The notes under the pieces are model-generated. The model made no database searches. It was given only the letters and a program-made list of their open reading frames with translations, and was not told where the DNA came from. From assembly GCA_902495245.1 (NCBI GenBank), contig CABUWI010000003.1, forward strand, positions 1 through 64,000: a stretch of 64,000 bases of DNA, read 5' to 3'. The DNA is from an uncultured Porphyromonadaceae bacterium. GTDB lineage: Bacteria; Bacteroidota; Bacteroidia; Bacteroidales; Muribaculaceae. Each line of letters starts with the position of its first letter. Within the stretch, counting starts at the first letter, position 1. Below are positions 17,352 through 24,565 of this stretch, in pieces. The translations under genes and the position numbers were made by a program.

Positions 17352-17388
17352 GAGCAGGCGGGGGCGGTTGATTATTTCGGGATTTTGT
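17352..17388 (+). repeat. Right copy of 37-bp direct repeat bounding the arsenic island
   Basis: Near-identical copy of the ogt 3' end (36 of 37 bases). Translated in the ogt frame it gives the same residues plus Ser and a TAA stop at 17392. It abuts the panC promoter, which is where the ogt end would be expected without the island. Confidence 0.85.
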
Positions 17389-17390
17389 CG

Positions 17391-17398
17391 TAACTTTG
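17391..17398 (+). promoter_or_regulatory. -7 promoter box of the panC operon
   Basis: TAACTTTG lies 21 bases before the panC ATG. Its upstream half falls inside the right 37-bp repeat, so the -33 region of this promoter is made of ogt coding sequence (GGGATTTTG at 17379-17387). Confidence 0.6.
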
Positions 17399-17419
17399 CA
17401 GCCGTAATAAAGATTGAAA

Positions 17420-18277
17420 ATGAAAGTTATCCGTAAAGCAGATGAACTGCGCGCATGGGCTGCCGAGCAGCGCCGTGCGGGGCGTTCGATAGGCTTTGTG
17501 CCCACCATGGGGGCGCTGCATCAGGGGCATATGTCGCTGGTTGAGCGCGCCCGCCGCGACAATGACGCCGTTGCCGTGAGCGTCTTTGTAAATCCCACTC
17601 AGTTCAATAATCCCGACGACCTGCGCACCTATCCGCGCACCGAAGAGGCCGACCTGGCGCTTCTTGAGGGCGCGGGCGTTGACGCCGCTTTCGTGCCGAC
17701 GGTTGAAGAGATGTATCCCGAACCTGACACGCGCGTGTTTGCGCTCGGCCCCGTGGCCGAAGTGATGGAAGGGAAGATGCGTCCCGGCCACTTCAACGGC
17801 GTGGCGCAGGTGGTGAGCCGTTTGTTCGCGATGGCGCAGCCCACCCGCGCCTATTTCGGCGAGAAAGACTTCCAGCAGATTGCCGTAATCAGGAAGATGG
17901 TGGAGCTCGAGGGCGGTTTCAACGGCCTGGAGATTGTTGACGTGCCCATCAAGCGCGAGGCCGACGGCCTTGCCATGAGCTCGCGCAACGTGCGCCTGAC
18001 ACCGGCCATGCGCGCCGCCGCGCCCGCCATTCACAGAGCGCTGGCCGAGGCGGTGGAATTCGGCAAGAGCCACACTGTGGAAGAGACTGCCGCGAAGACG
18101 GTCGACGCAATCAATGCCGTCGATGGCCTCGAGGTCGAGTACTTCCGGATTGTTGACGGCCCGACGTGCCTGCCCATCGCCGACTGGAAAGAGACGAAGC
18201 AGCCGGTAGGGTGCGTAACTGTCTATGCCGGCGACGTGCGCCTTATCGACAACATTAAATTTGATTCGAAATGCTGA
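17420..18277 (+). CDS. panC: Pantoate-beta-alanine ligase
   Basis: Cytoplasmic ligase of 285 residues that joins pantoate and beta-alanine using ATP, making pantothenate for coenzyme A. The nucleotidyltransferase motif FVPTMGALHQGHMSLV at about 26-41, the FVNPTQF loop near 58, FGEKDFQQ near 150 and the SSRNV motif near 190 are all present. ATG 17420 is preferred over the TTG two codons upstream. It overlaps panD by 7 bases, so the two steps of the pathway are co-translated. Confidence 0.97.
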   Translation: MKVIRKADELRAWAAEQRRAGRSIGFVPTMGALHQGHMSLVERARRDNDAVAVSVFVNPTQFNNPDDLRTYPRTEEADLALLEGAGVDAAFVPTVEEMYPEPDTRVFALGPVAEVMEGKMRPGHFNGVAQVVSRLFAMAQPTRAYFGEKDFQQIAVIRKMVELEGGFNGLEIVDVPIKREADGLAMSSRNVRLTPAMRAAAPAIHRALAEAVEFGKSHTVEETAAKTVDAINAVDGLEVEYFRIVDGPTCLPIADWKETKQPVGCVTVYAGDVRLIDNIKFDSKC

Positions 18278-18624
18278 TTCAGGTACTGAAATCGAAAATT
18301 CACCGCGTAACCGTAACGGAGGCCAACCTCGACTACATCGGCAGCATCACCATTGACTCCGAGCTGATGGAGGCCGCCGGCATCATTGCCGGCGAGCGCG
18401 TGTTCATTGTCGACAACAACAACGGCGAGCGTTTTGACACGTATGCCATTCCGGGTCCTGCGGGTTCGGGCGTGATATGCCTCAACGGCGCGGCGGCTCG
18501 CAAGGTGCACCGCGGTGACGTGGTGATAATCATGGCCTATGCGCTCGTGTCGCCCGAAGAGGGGGCGGCGCTGAAGCCGCGGCTGGTATTTCCTGACACC
18601 GTAACCAATCGACTGCCCGGTTGA
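18271..18624 (+). CDS. panD: Aspartate 1-decarboxylase proenzyme
   Basis: Pyruvoyl enzyme of 117 residues making beta-alanine, the co-substrate of PanC. Self-cleavage would occur in the motif LDYIGSITID (Gly-Ser, near residues 24-25), generating the pyruvoyl group. The length and the GAAARKVHRGD motif near 74 match the family. It overlaps panC upstream by 7 bases and recR downstream by 4 bases. Confidence 0.97.
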   Translation: MLIQVLKSKIHRVTVTEANLDYIGSITIDSELMEAAGIIAGERVFIVDNNNGERFDTYAIPGPAGSGVICLNGAAARKVHRGDVVIIMAYALVSPEEGAALKPRLVFPDTVTNRLPG

Positions 18625-19247
18625 ACAACGGAGAGCTGACATCGCCGTTGCTGGAGACGGCCGTAACGGAACTGTCGCGCCTGCCCGGCCTCGGGCGCAA
18701 GACGGCCCTGCGCCTGGCGCTCTACCTGCTGCGCCGCGAGCCGGAACAGACCGAGGCGCTGAGCCGCGCGCTGGCCGAGATGAGGCGCGGGGTCAAATAT
18801 TGCCGCGTGTGCCACAACATTTCGGAGGCCGACGTGTGTCCGCTATGCTCCAATCCGGCCCGCGACGCTTCGACCATCTGCGTTGTCGAAACGGTGAAAG
18901 ACGTTATGAGTATCGAGAATACGGGTCAGTTTCGCGGCGTCTATCATGTGCTTGGGGGTGTGATTTCGCCGATAGACGGCATCGGACCCGACCAGCTTGA
19001 AATCGATTCGCTGGTCGAGCGTGTCGGCGCCGGCGGCATCAAGGAGGTTATTCTGGCGCTTCCGGCAACGATGGAGGGCGAGACGACCGACTTTTACATT
19101 TACCGCAAACTCGGCACGCTGCCCGTTGAGCTGACACAGCTTGCCCGCGGGCTGAGCGTGGGGAACGAGCTTGAATATACCGACGAGATTACCCTTGGGC
19201 GCTCGCTGCTTAACCGCACGCCTTTCGGCACTGCGTTGCGCCGCTAA
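18621..19247 (+). CDS. recR: Recombination protein RecR
   Basis: DNA-repair protein of 208 residues working with RecF/RecO at gaps. It has a helix-hairpin-helix region (LSRLPGLGRKTALRLAL), a four-cysteine zinc finger (CRVCHNISEADVCPLC) at about 59-74 and a Toprim domain (CVVETVKDV onward). The start is a TTG at 18621 that overlaps the panD stop by 4 bases (TTGA); this start restores the conserved N-terminus and no ATG lies close by. The rare start and overlap suggest expression depends on coupling to panD. Confidence 0.95.
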   Translation: MNNGELTSPLLETAVTELSRLPGLGRKTALRLALYLLRREPEQTEALSRALAEMRRGVKYCRVCHNISEADVCPLCSNPARDASTICVVETVKDVMSIENTGQFRGVYHVLGGVISPIDGIGPDQLEIDSLVERVGAGGIKEVILALPATMEGETTDFYIYRKLGTLPVELTQLARGLSVGNELEYTDEITLGRSLLNRTPFGTALRR

Positions 19248-19279
19248 TTTTAGAAAAAAACAATTCTCTTCTCTTAACA

Positions 19280-19654
19280 ATGAACCGAAATCAAGAACTA
19301 TCAGACCTTGCGGCGTCGCTTCGCGAGATAGCCGCGCGCCTTGAGGCGCTGGTCGAGGATCAGAGTTCTCAGAGCACTCAGAGTTCTCAGAGCACTCAGA
19401 GTTCTCAGAGCACTCAGAGTTCTCAGAGCACTCAGAGCACTCCGACGCTGACCTTTCCGCTGAATGACCGTTATCGCTTTATGCGCGAACTGTTCGGCAA
19501 TTCGGCCGCCAGATTCAACGAAGTCATCGCGGCACTCGCCGCAGTGGCGAGCGAGGCCGAGGCTGCCGGTGTGCTTGAAGCCGAAGGCGTTGCCTTAGAC
19601 ACGGAAACAGGCAAGGAATTCATGGCCGCCGTTGCGGCGCAGATTGCGAAATAA
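19280..19654 (+). CDS. Small Bacteroidetes protein with QSSQST tandem repeat
   Basis: Protein of 124 residues. An N-terminal helix (LSDLAASLREIAARLEALVED) is followed by four copies of QSSQST plus one QST (about residues 28-54), and then a conserved-looking helical domain starting LNDRYRFMRELFG, which I recall from many small uncharacterised Bacteroidetes proteins. The repeat is an exact 18-bp tandem repeat in DNA, so unit number can change without a frameshift. Function is unknown. It overlaps rsmI by one base (TAATG). Confidence 0.8.
   Translation: MNRNQELSDLAASLREIAARLEALVEDQSSQSTQSSQSTQSSQSTQSSQSTQSTPTLTFPLNDRYRFMRELFGNSAARFNEVIAALAAVASEAEAAGVLEAEGVALDTETGKEFMAAVAAQIAK
19361..19441 (+). 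repeat. 18-bp tandem repeat, four full copies plus half
   Basis: CAGAGTTCTCAGAGCACT repeats exactly at 19361, 19379, 19397 and 19415, and CAGAGCACT follows at 19433. Each unit is itself two related 9-mers. It lies in frame inside the gene at 19280 and encodes a flexible Ser/Gln/Thr linker. Confidence 0.95.
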
Positions 19655-20367
19655 TGGCCGGGAAACTCTACATGGTGCCCACGCCGGTGGGCAATATGGC
19701 CGATATGACTCCGAGGGCGGTCGAGGTGCTTCGCGGGGCCGACCTGATTCTGGCCGAAGACACGCGCACCAGTGCGCCGCTGCTGCGGCGGTTTGAGATT
19801 TCCACCCCGATGGCCTCGCACCATAAATTTAACGAGCACTCGACGGTTGACGGCATTTGCCGCCGCATCGCCGCGGGCGAGACCATTGCGCTGATCAGCG
19901 ACGCGGGCACGCCGGGCATCTCCGACCCGGGCTTCATGCTGAGCCGCCGCTGTCGCGAGGAGGGGCTGGAGGTCGAGACGCTTCCCGGCGCCACGGCTCT
20001 GATTCCGGCGCTGGTCAACAGCGGGCTGCCGACAGACCGCTTTGCCTTCGAGGGCTTTTTGCCGCCCAAAAAGGGCAGGGCGACGCGCCTGGCCGAACTC
20101 GCCATGGAGCCGCGCACATTCGTTGTGTATGAAAGCCCGCTGCGGGTGGGCAAGACACTGGGCGAACTGGCCGCGGCGTGTGGCGCCGACAGGCCTGCGG
20201 CCGTGTGTCGCGAGATTTCAAAGGTGCATGACACCACAGTGCGGGGCACCCTTGGCGAACTGACGGAATTCTTCACCGCGAACCCTGCGCGCGGCGAAAT
20301 TGTTATAGTAATCGGCGGCAGGCCCGCTCCCTCACGTTCAGAACACAAAAACAAGTATAAAGATTAA
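19654..20367 (+). CDS. rsmI: 16S rRNA (cytidine-1402 2'-O)-methyltransferase
   Basis: SAM-dependent methyltransferase of 237 residues that modifies C1402 in the ribosomal P site. Family motifs are VPTPVGNMADMTPRA at the N-terminus, AEDTRTSAPLLRRF near 35, ISDAGTPGISDPG near 83 and the FEGFLPPKKGRA loop near 130. The C-terminus is short relative to E. coli RsmI. It starts at the ATG overlapping the repeat-protein stop by one base and ends one base before the next gene. Confidence 0.95.
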   Translation: MAGKLYMVPTPVGNMADMTPRAVEVLRGADLILAEDTRTSAPLLRRFEISTPMASHHKFNEHSTVDGICRRIAAGETIALISDAGTPGISDPGFMLSRRCREEGLEVETLPGATALIPALVNSGLPTDRFAFEGFLPPKKGRATRLAELAMEPRTFVVYESPLRVGKTLGELAAACGADRPAAVCREISKVHDTTVRGTLGELTEFFTANPARGEIVIVIGGRPAPSRSEHKNKYKD

Positions 20368-20368
20368 A

Positions 20369-21238
20369 ATGAAAAAGCTACTAATCGCCACCGGGATAAT
20401 CGGCGCGCTCATCGCCGCCTCGTCGTGCGGCAACGACAAGCTGACTTCAGAGCAGGAACACAGCCACCGTCTTGACGACTCGCTGCAGGTTGCGCTGGCC
20501 AACTCAGACAGCCTGTTTTCATTGCTCTATGACGTAACCGTCGGTCTGGAGCAGATTTCACACCTCGAGCATCTGCTTAACAGCGAAATCAACCCCGAGA
20601 GTGTTGACGCACGCCATAACATCGAGAAACAGATGGCCGCCATTCAGCGCGGTCTCATCGAGCGGCGCAAACGCATTGCCGAACTCGAGAGCAAGCTCAA
20701 AAACAGTGCCGGCGAAAACTCGCAGCTGCGTCGCCGTCTGGACGCGCTCCGCGAGCAGATTGACCTGCAGGCAACCACAGTGGCCGACCTGACGGCGCGC
20801 CTTCAGGCGGCCGACTACCGCATTGACGAGCTCAGCGACTCAATCGTGGCTCTCACGGCCTCGTTTGACTCGATTTCGGCCGCCGACGCCACGGCCAAGG
20901 CCGAACTGACGCGGACGGTCGACGACCTCAACTCGGTTTACTACGTCATCGGCTCGAACGACGAGCTGAAGTCTCACCGCTTCATTTCGGGCGGCGGCTT
21001 CCTGCGCAAGACCAAGGTGCTTGAAAGCGACTATGACGAGAGCTACATGACCCGGGCCGACCGGCGGTCGCTCACGTCGATTCCGCTCGACGCCAAAAAG
21101 GCTTCGGTCAAGACCAACCAGCCCAAAGATACCTATCAACTCGACGCCGACGCCAACGGAATGCTGACGCTGCGCATAACCGACCCCAAACGCTTCTGGG
21201 CAGTGAGCAATATCCTTGTCGTCGAAACGAAGAACTAA
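20369..21238 (+). CDS. Coiled-coil lipoprotein of unknown function
   Basis: Protein of 289 residues with a lipoprotein signal (LIAASSC, Cys20). Residues 25-180 are long heptad-rich helix (IEKQMAAIQRGLIERRKRIAELESKL, then LRRRLDALREQIDLQ), predicted coiled coil. The C-terminal 100 residues are mixed beta (YYVIGSNDELKSHRFISGGGFLRKTKV) and resemble an uncharacterised domain seen after coiled coils in Bacteroidetes envelope proteins. It is inside the panC-to-trkA unit, one base after rsmI, and 28 bases before the next lipoprotein gene. Confidence 0.8.
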   Translation: MKKLLIATGIIGALIAASSCGNDKLTSEQEHSHRLDDSLQVALANSDSLFSLLYDVTVGLEQISHLEHLLNSEINPESVDARHNIEKQMAAIQRGLIERRKRIAELESKLKNSAGENSQLRRRLDALREQIDLQATTVADLTARLQAADYRIDELSDSIVALTASFDSISAADATAKAELTRTVDDLNSVYYVIGSNDELKSHRFISGGGFLRKTKVLESDYDESYMTRADRRSLTSIPLDAKKASVKTNQPKDTYQLDADANGMLTLRITDPKRFWAVSNILVVETKN

Positions 21239-21266
21239 CCACATCAAACCACACAATTATTTCACA

Positions 21267-21950
21267 ATGAAAAAGTTACTTACTTTGGCCGGCGCGCTGG
21301 CCGTGTGTCTCAGCTCTTGCGCCACGCAATCGACCGTACAGACTCCCGCAACCGACAACCCTCTGGGCGGCATCGGCAAACTTCTGGGCGGCAACGGCTC
21401 GGGCAACAGTTCGGCATCGTCGATTACCGACGCTCTGGGCGGCATTGTCAGCGGTCTGCTCACCAACGACAAAATCGAGCCCAAACGCCTTACGGGCACA
21501 TGGAAGTATGCCGGGCCGGCCGTATGCTTCAAGAGCGAAAACTTTCTTCAGAAGGCCGGCGGCTCGGCCATGGCCGGCACCATCGAAGGCAAACTCGCAC
21601 CCTACTATCAGAAAGCGGGTCTGCAGAATATGGTGCTCACCGTCGACGACGAGCAGAACTTCACGATGCAGTCGGGCATGATGAAAGCCACGGGCACCAT
21701 CACCATTGACGGCACCGACGTGTATTTCAACTTCACCGCCCTGGGCAAAATCAAACTGGGCAAGGTCAAGACCTACGTGACGATGACGGGCAACAGCAAG
21801 ATGTCAATCATGTTTGACGTGTCAAAACTGCTGGCCGTTGTCAACGCCGTGGGCTCGAAAGTGGGCAGCGGCACAATCAGCTCGATAACCAAGCTGCTTG
21901 GCAGCTACGACGGTCTCTGCGCCGGCTTCAAGCTCACCAAGGCCAACTGA
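21267..21950 (+). CDS. DUF4923-like lipoprotein
   Basis: Lipoprotein of 227 residues (signal ends CLSSC). A glycine/serine-rich stretch to about residue 60 precedes a domain starting LTGTWKYAGPAVCFKSENFLQKAGG, which I recall as DUF4923, a lipocalin-like Bacteroidetes family of unknown role. I chose ATG 21267 because it gives a clean lipoprotein signal; the frame is open back to 21216 inside the preceding gene. The following trkH-type gene starts 4 bases after its stop. Confidence 0.82.
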   Translation: MKKLLTLAGALAVCLSSCATQSTVQTPATDNPLGGIGKLLGGNGSGNSSASSITDALGGIVSGLLTNDKIEPKRLTGTWKYAGPAVCFKSENFLQKAGGSAMAGTIEGKLAPYYQKAGLQNMVLTVDDEQNFTMQSGMMKATGTITIDGTDVYFNFTALGKIKLGKVKTYVTMTGNSKMSIMFDVSKLLAVVNAVGSKVGSGTISSITKLLGSYDGLCAGFKLTKAN

Positions 21951-21954
21951 CGGA

Positions 21955-23802
21955 GTGAGGCTCAGCCGTCGACTTCAGACGCTCAAGGGAGCATACACAA
22001 GGTTTACGCGCCGGCAGGCCGAGACCTTGCGTGTGCTCTCGGTCTGTGTTGACCGGCTGACTGTGGCGGCCTCGCTAGTGTGTCTGGTGGCCATAGCGCT
22101 TTACGGGGGCTATGAGTCGGCGGTTGTTTCGTTTGCCGACGTCAAGCCGTGGCTGCGGGTCTGTCAGGGCGTCTTCGCCTTCAATATCCTCTTCAACCTG
22201 CTGCTGCGCACGCGGGCAACGCTTTCAGACACACGCTTTCTGCGCTGGATAGTCGACGCCCTGCTGCTGCTGACGCTGATTCCGTGGGCGTGGCCACACC
22301 CGGCGCGGCCGTGGTTTCCGGCGTTTGATTCCATAATTTATTCGCGCTTCACCCTTGTGGGCGTGCTGGGGGTCTATGCGGCCGTCTATATCAGTTATGC
22401 GCTTGTCAGGTCAGTTGGCAAGCACACCAATCCGTCGCTGATTCTGTCGGCGTCGTTTCTGACGCTGATTGCGGCGGGGAGCGCGCTGCTGATGCTTCCG
22501 CGCTGCACGGTCAGCGGCATATCGCTCATTGACAGCATTTTTGTGAGCACGTCGGCCGTGTGCATCTGCGGGCTGACGCCGGTCGACGTCAGTTCGACGT
22601 TCACGCCGCTGGGCTTGGTGGTCATTGCAGTGATGATGCAGGTCGGCGCGCTCGGCGTCATGACCTTCACCAGCTTTTTCGCCCTGTTTTTCAGCGGCTC
22701 GCCGTCAATCTACTCGCAGCTGATGGTCAAGGATATGTTCTACTCAAAGACCATCAACCAGCTGCTGCCGACGTTGCTCTACACGCTGCTGTTCACCCTG
22801 GTGGTCGAGGCGATAGGCGCCGTGGTCATTTACTGGACCGTGGCGGACACGATTCCGGGCTACACCCACGGCGACTACATAGTCTTTTCGGCCTTCCACT
22901 CGCTGTCGGCCTTCTGCAACGCCGGCTTCTCGACCATCGAGGGCGGCCTGTCCAACCCGGCGCTCATGGGGGGCAACCAGCTCGTCTATCTGGCGGTGAG
23001 CGCGCTGGTGATTGCGGGCGGCATCGGCTTTCCGATACTTGTCAACGCAAAAGAGGCGCTGTTCGAGCGTGTGCGCGAGGCGTGGCACCGCCTCATGCGC
23101 CGTCGGCGGCTTTCGCGGCGTCCGCATCTCTACAATCTGAACTCGCGCGTTGTGCTGCTCACGTCGGCCGTTCTCTTTGCCGGGGGCGCCCTGGCGTTTC
23201 TGCTGCTTGAAAAAGACAACACCCTGGCGGGCATGTCGCCCTATGAAAAAGTGGTGCAGAGCATTTTCAATGCCGTAACGCCGCGTTCGGCGGGGTTCAG
23301 CTCTGTCAGCCCCGCGGCCTTTGCGGCGCCGACGCTGCTGACGGTGATGTTTCTGATGTGGATCGGCGGCGGCTCGCAGTCGACCGCCGGCGGCATCAAG
23401 GTGAACACGTTTGCGGCGGCCATGCTCCATCTGCGCTCCACGATCAGAGGGCGCCACGCCGTAGTGGCCTTTAACCGCACAATCTCGGCGGCGTCGCTTG
23501 CGCGCGCCCATGCGGTCATCGCCCTCTCCATTGTCAGCTATGCGTTGATGTCGGTGGTGTTGCTGCTGCTCGAGCCGTCGCTGCCGCCAAAAATGCTGCT
23601 GTTCGAGAGCCTGAGCGCGCTGTTTACGGTGGGGTCGTCGCTGGGCGCCACGCCGTTGCTGTCGGCCGGCGGCAAGACGCTTGTGTGCGTTGCCATGTTC
23701 GTCGGGCGCGTCGGGCTGCTGTCGCTGCTTGTAGGGCTTGCGGGCACGCGCGGCGGCACCACGTCGGTCAAACTCCCCGAAGATAACCTTATAATTAACT
23801 GA
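21955..23802 (+). CDS. trkH: Potassium uptake channel subunit, TrkH/KtrB family
   Basis: Inner-membrane K+ transport subunit of 615 residues. The four pore-loop selectivity glycines are visible in VCICGLTPVD, FCNAGFSTIE, TPRSAGFSSV and SSLGATPLLS. Extra hydrophobic segments precede the pore module, as in Bacteroidetes TrkH proteins. No ATG lies at the start; GTG 21955 (MRLSRRLQTLKG) directly after the preceding stop is preferred over a TTG at 21898 inside the lipoprotein gene. Its regulatory partner TrkA follows 5 bases downstream. Confidence 0.93.
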   Translation: MRLSRRLQTLKGAYTRFTRRQAETLRVLSVCVDRLTVAASLVCLVAIALYGGYESAVVSFADVKPWLRVCQGVFAFNILFNLLLRTRATLSDTRFLRWIVDALLLLTLIPWAWPHPARPWFPAFDSIIYSRFTLVGVLGVYAAVYISYALVRSVGKHTNPSLILSASFLTLIAAGSALLMLPRCTVSGISLIDSIFVSTSAVCICGLTPVDVSSTFTPLGLVVIAVMMQVGALGVMTFTSFFALFFSGSPSIYSQLMVKDMFYSKTINQLLPTLLYTLLFTLVVEAIGAVVIYWTVADTIPGYTHGDYIVFSAFHSLSAFCNAGFSTIEGGLSNPALMGGNQLVYLAVSALVIAGGIGFPILVNAKEALFERVREAWHRLMRRRRLSRRPHLYNLNSRVVLLTSAVLFAGGALAFLLLEKDNTLAGMSPYEKVVQSIFNAVTPRSAGFSSVSPAAFAAPTLLTVMFLMWIGGGSQSTAGGIKVNTFAAAMLHLRSTIRGRHAVVAFNRTISAASLARAHAVIALSIVSYALMSVVLLLLEPSLPPKMLLFESLSALFTVGSSLGATPLLSAGGKTLVCVAMFVGRVGLLSLLVGLAGTRGGTTSVKLPEDNLIIN

Positions 23803-23807
23803 TTGCA

Positions 23808-24497
23808 ATGAAATATCTGATTATCGGCCTCGGCATCTACGGCTCGAACCTTGCCCGCGACCTCACGGACATGGGCCACGAAGTTGTCGGCGCCGACCGT
23901 TCGGCAAGCATTGTCGATGCCATCAAAGACACCATCTCGACCGCCTATATTCTCGACTCGACCGAAGAGACGGCCCTCTCGGCTCTGCCGCTGAGCGGCG
24001 TCGACCTGGTCATAGTTGCCATCGGCGAGAACTTCGGCGCGAACATCAAAACCGTTGCTCTGCTGAAAAAACTCGGCGTGAAACACATCTATGCCCGCGC
24101 GGCCGACCCGATTCACCGCTCGATTCTCGAGGGCATGCAGATTGACCGCATTCTCGCCCCCGAGCAGCGCGCAGCGCGCGACCTGTCGCTCGAGATGGAG
24201 CTGGGCTACAATGCCAAGGTGATGAAGGTCGATGCGGATTCATACGTGATGAGCTTCGAGGTGCCGGCCTATTTTTATGGGCTTGCCTATTGCGAACTCG
24301 ACATGCCGAAAAATTTCGGCATGAGGCTGATAAGCGCCTCGCGTCCCACCCACGGGCACAACATGCTGGGCATCGGCACGGACACGCTCGTGCCCATCGA
24401 CATTGCCGACGCGAAACAGAGGGTGGAGCAGGGCGACATTTTTGTCTGCTACGGCACGCGCAAAGCCTATCACAAACTCATCGAGCACGTGCGTTGA
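23808..24497 (+). CDS. trkA: Potassium uptake regulatory subunit, TrkA/KtrA family
   Basis: Cytoplasmic gating subunit of 229 residues with one RCK unit: a Rossmann NAD/ATP-binding domain (IIGLGIYGSNLARDL, then VVGADRS) and a C-terminal TrkA_C domain (about 140-229). The single-unit length is that of KtrA rather than the duplicated E. coli TrkA. With the TrkH-type channel immediately upstream it forms a complete potassium importer. It is the last gene before the terminator at 24514. Confidence 0.95.
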   Translation: MKYLIIGLGIYGSNLARDLTDMGHEVVGADRSASIVDAIKDTISTAYILDSTEETALSALPLSGVDLVIVAIGENFGANIKTVALLKKLGVKHIYARAADPIHRSILEGMQIDRILAPEQRAARDLSLEMELGYNAKVMKVDADSYVMSFEVPAYFYGLAYCELDMPKNFGMRLISASRPTHGHNMLGIGTDTLVPIDIADAKQRVEQGDIFVCYGTRKAYHKLIEHVR

Positions 24498-24513
24498 ACA
24501 AACAAACAAAAAG

Positions 24514-24554
24514 AATGGCCGGGGGAACATCGAGTCCTCCGGCCATTTTTTTTC
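24514..24554 (+). terminator. Strong intrinsic terminator, possibly bidirectional
   Basis: AATGGCCGGGGGA (24514-24526) pairs with TCCTCCGGCCATT (24535-24547) around an 8-base loop and is followed by eight T from 24546. It lies between convergent genes (trkA and the secreted protein ending at 24566); an A-rich run on the left (AACAAACAAAAAG) would give a U tract in the other direction. Confidence 0.9.
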
Positions 24555-24565
24555 GTCAGTTTTTT

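Larger units (their letters stand above)
13977..17388 (+). mobile_element. Putative repeat-bounded arsenic-resistance island, about 3.4 kb
   Basis: Five co-oriented genes (arsR, arsF-like, arsG-like, thioredoxin, permease) lie between two 37-bp direct repeats of the ogt 3' end. The genes are visibly richer in A/T at third codon positions than the GC-rich chromosome on both sides. No integrase, transposase or terminal inverted repeat is present, so any recombinase would have acted in trans, or the insert has lost it. Joining the flanks across one repeat would put the panC promoter directly after ogt, which supports the insertion reading. Confidence 0.65.

Noticed and set aside
13977..17388. 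Insertion sequence carrying the ars genes
   Set aside because: No transposase frame on either strand and no terminal inverted repeats at the repeat borders.
17352..17392. Right repeat as a remnant of a second, larger ogt gene copy
   Set aside because: Similarity stops sharply at 17352; upstream sequence is not ogt, so only the 37-bp end was duplicated.
19361..19441. The 18-bp array as a CRISPR
   Set aside because: Units are contiguous with no unique spacers, lie in frame inside a gene and no cas genes are near.
21898..21955. TTG start at 21898 for the TrkH-type gene
   Set aside because: It would overlap the lipoprotein gene by 53 bases; GTG 21955, 5 bases after that stop, fits the tight spacing of the operon.
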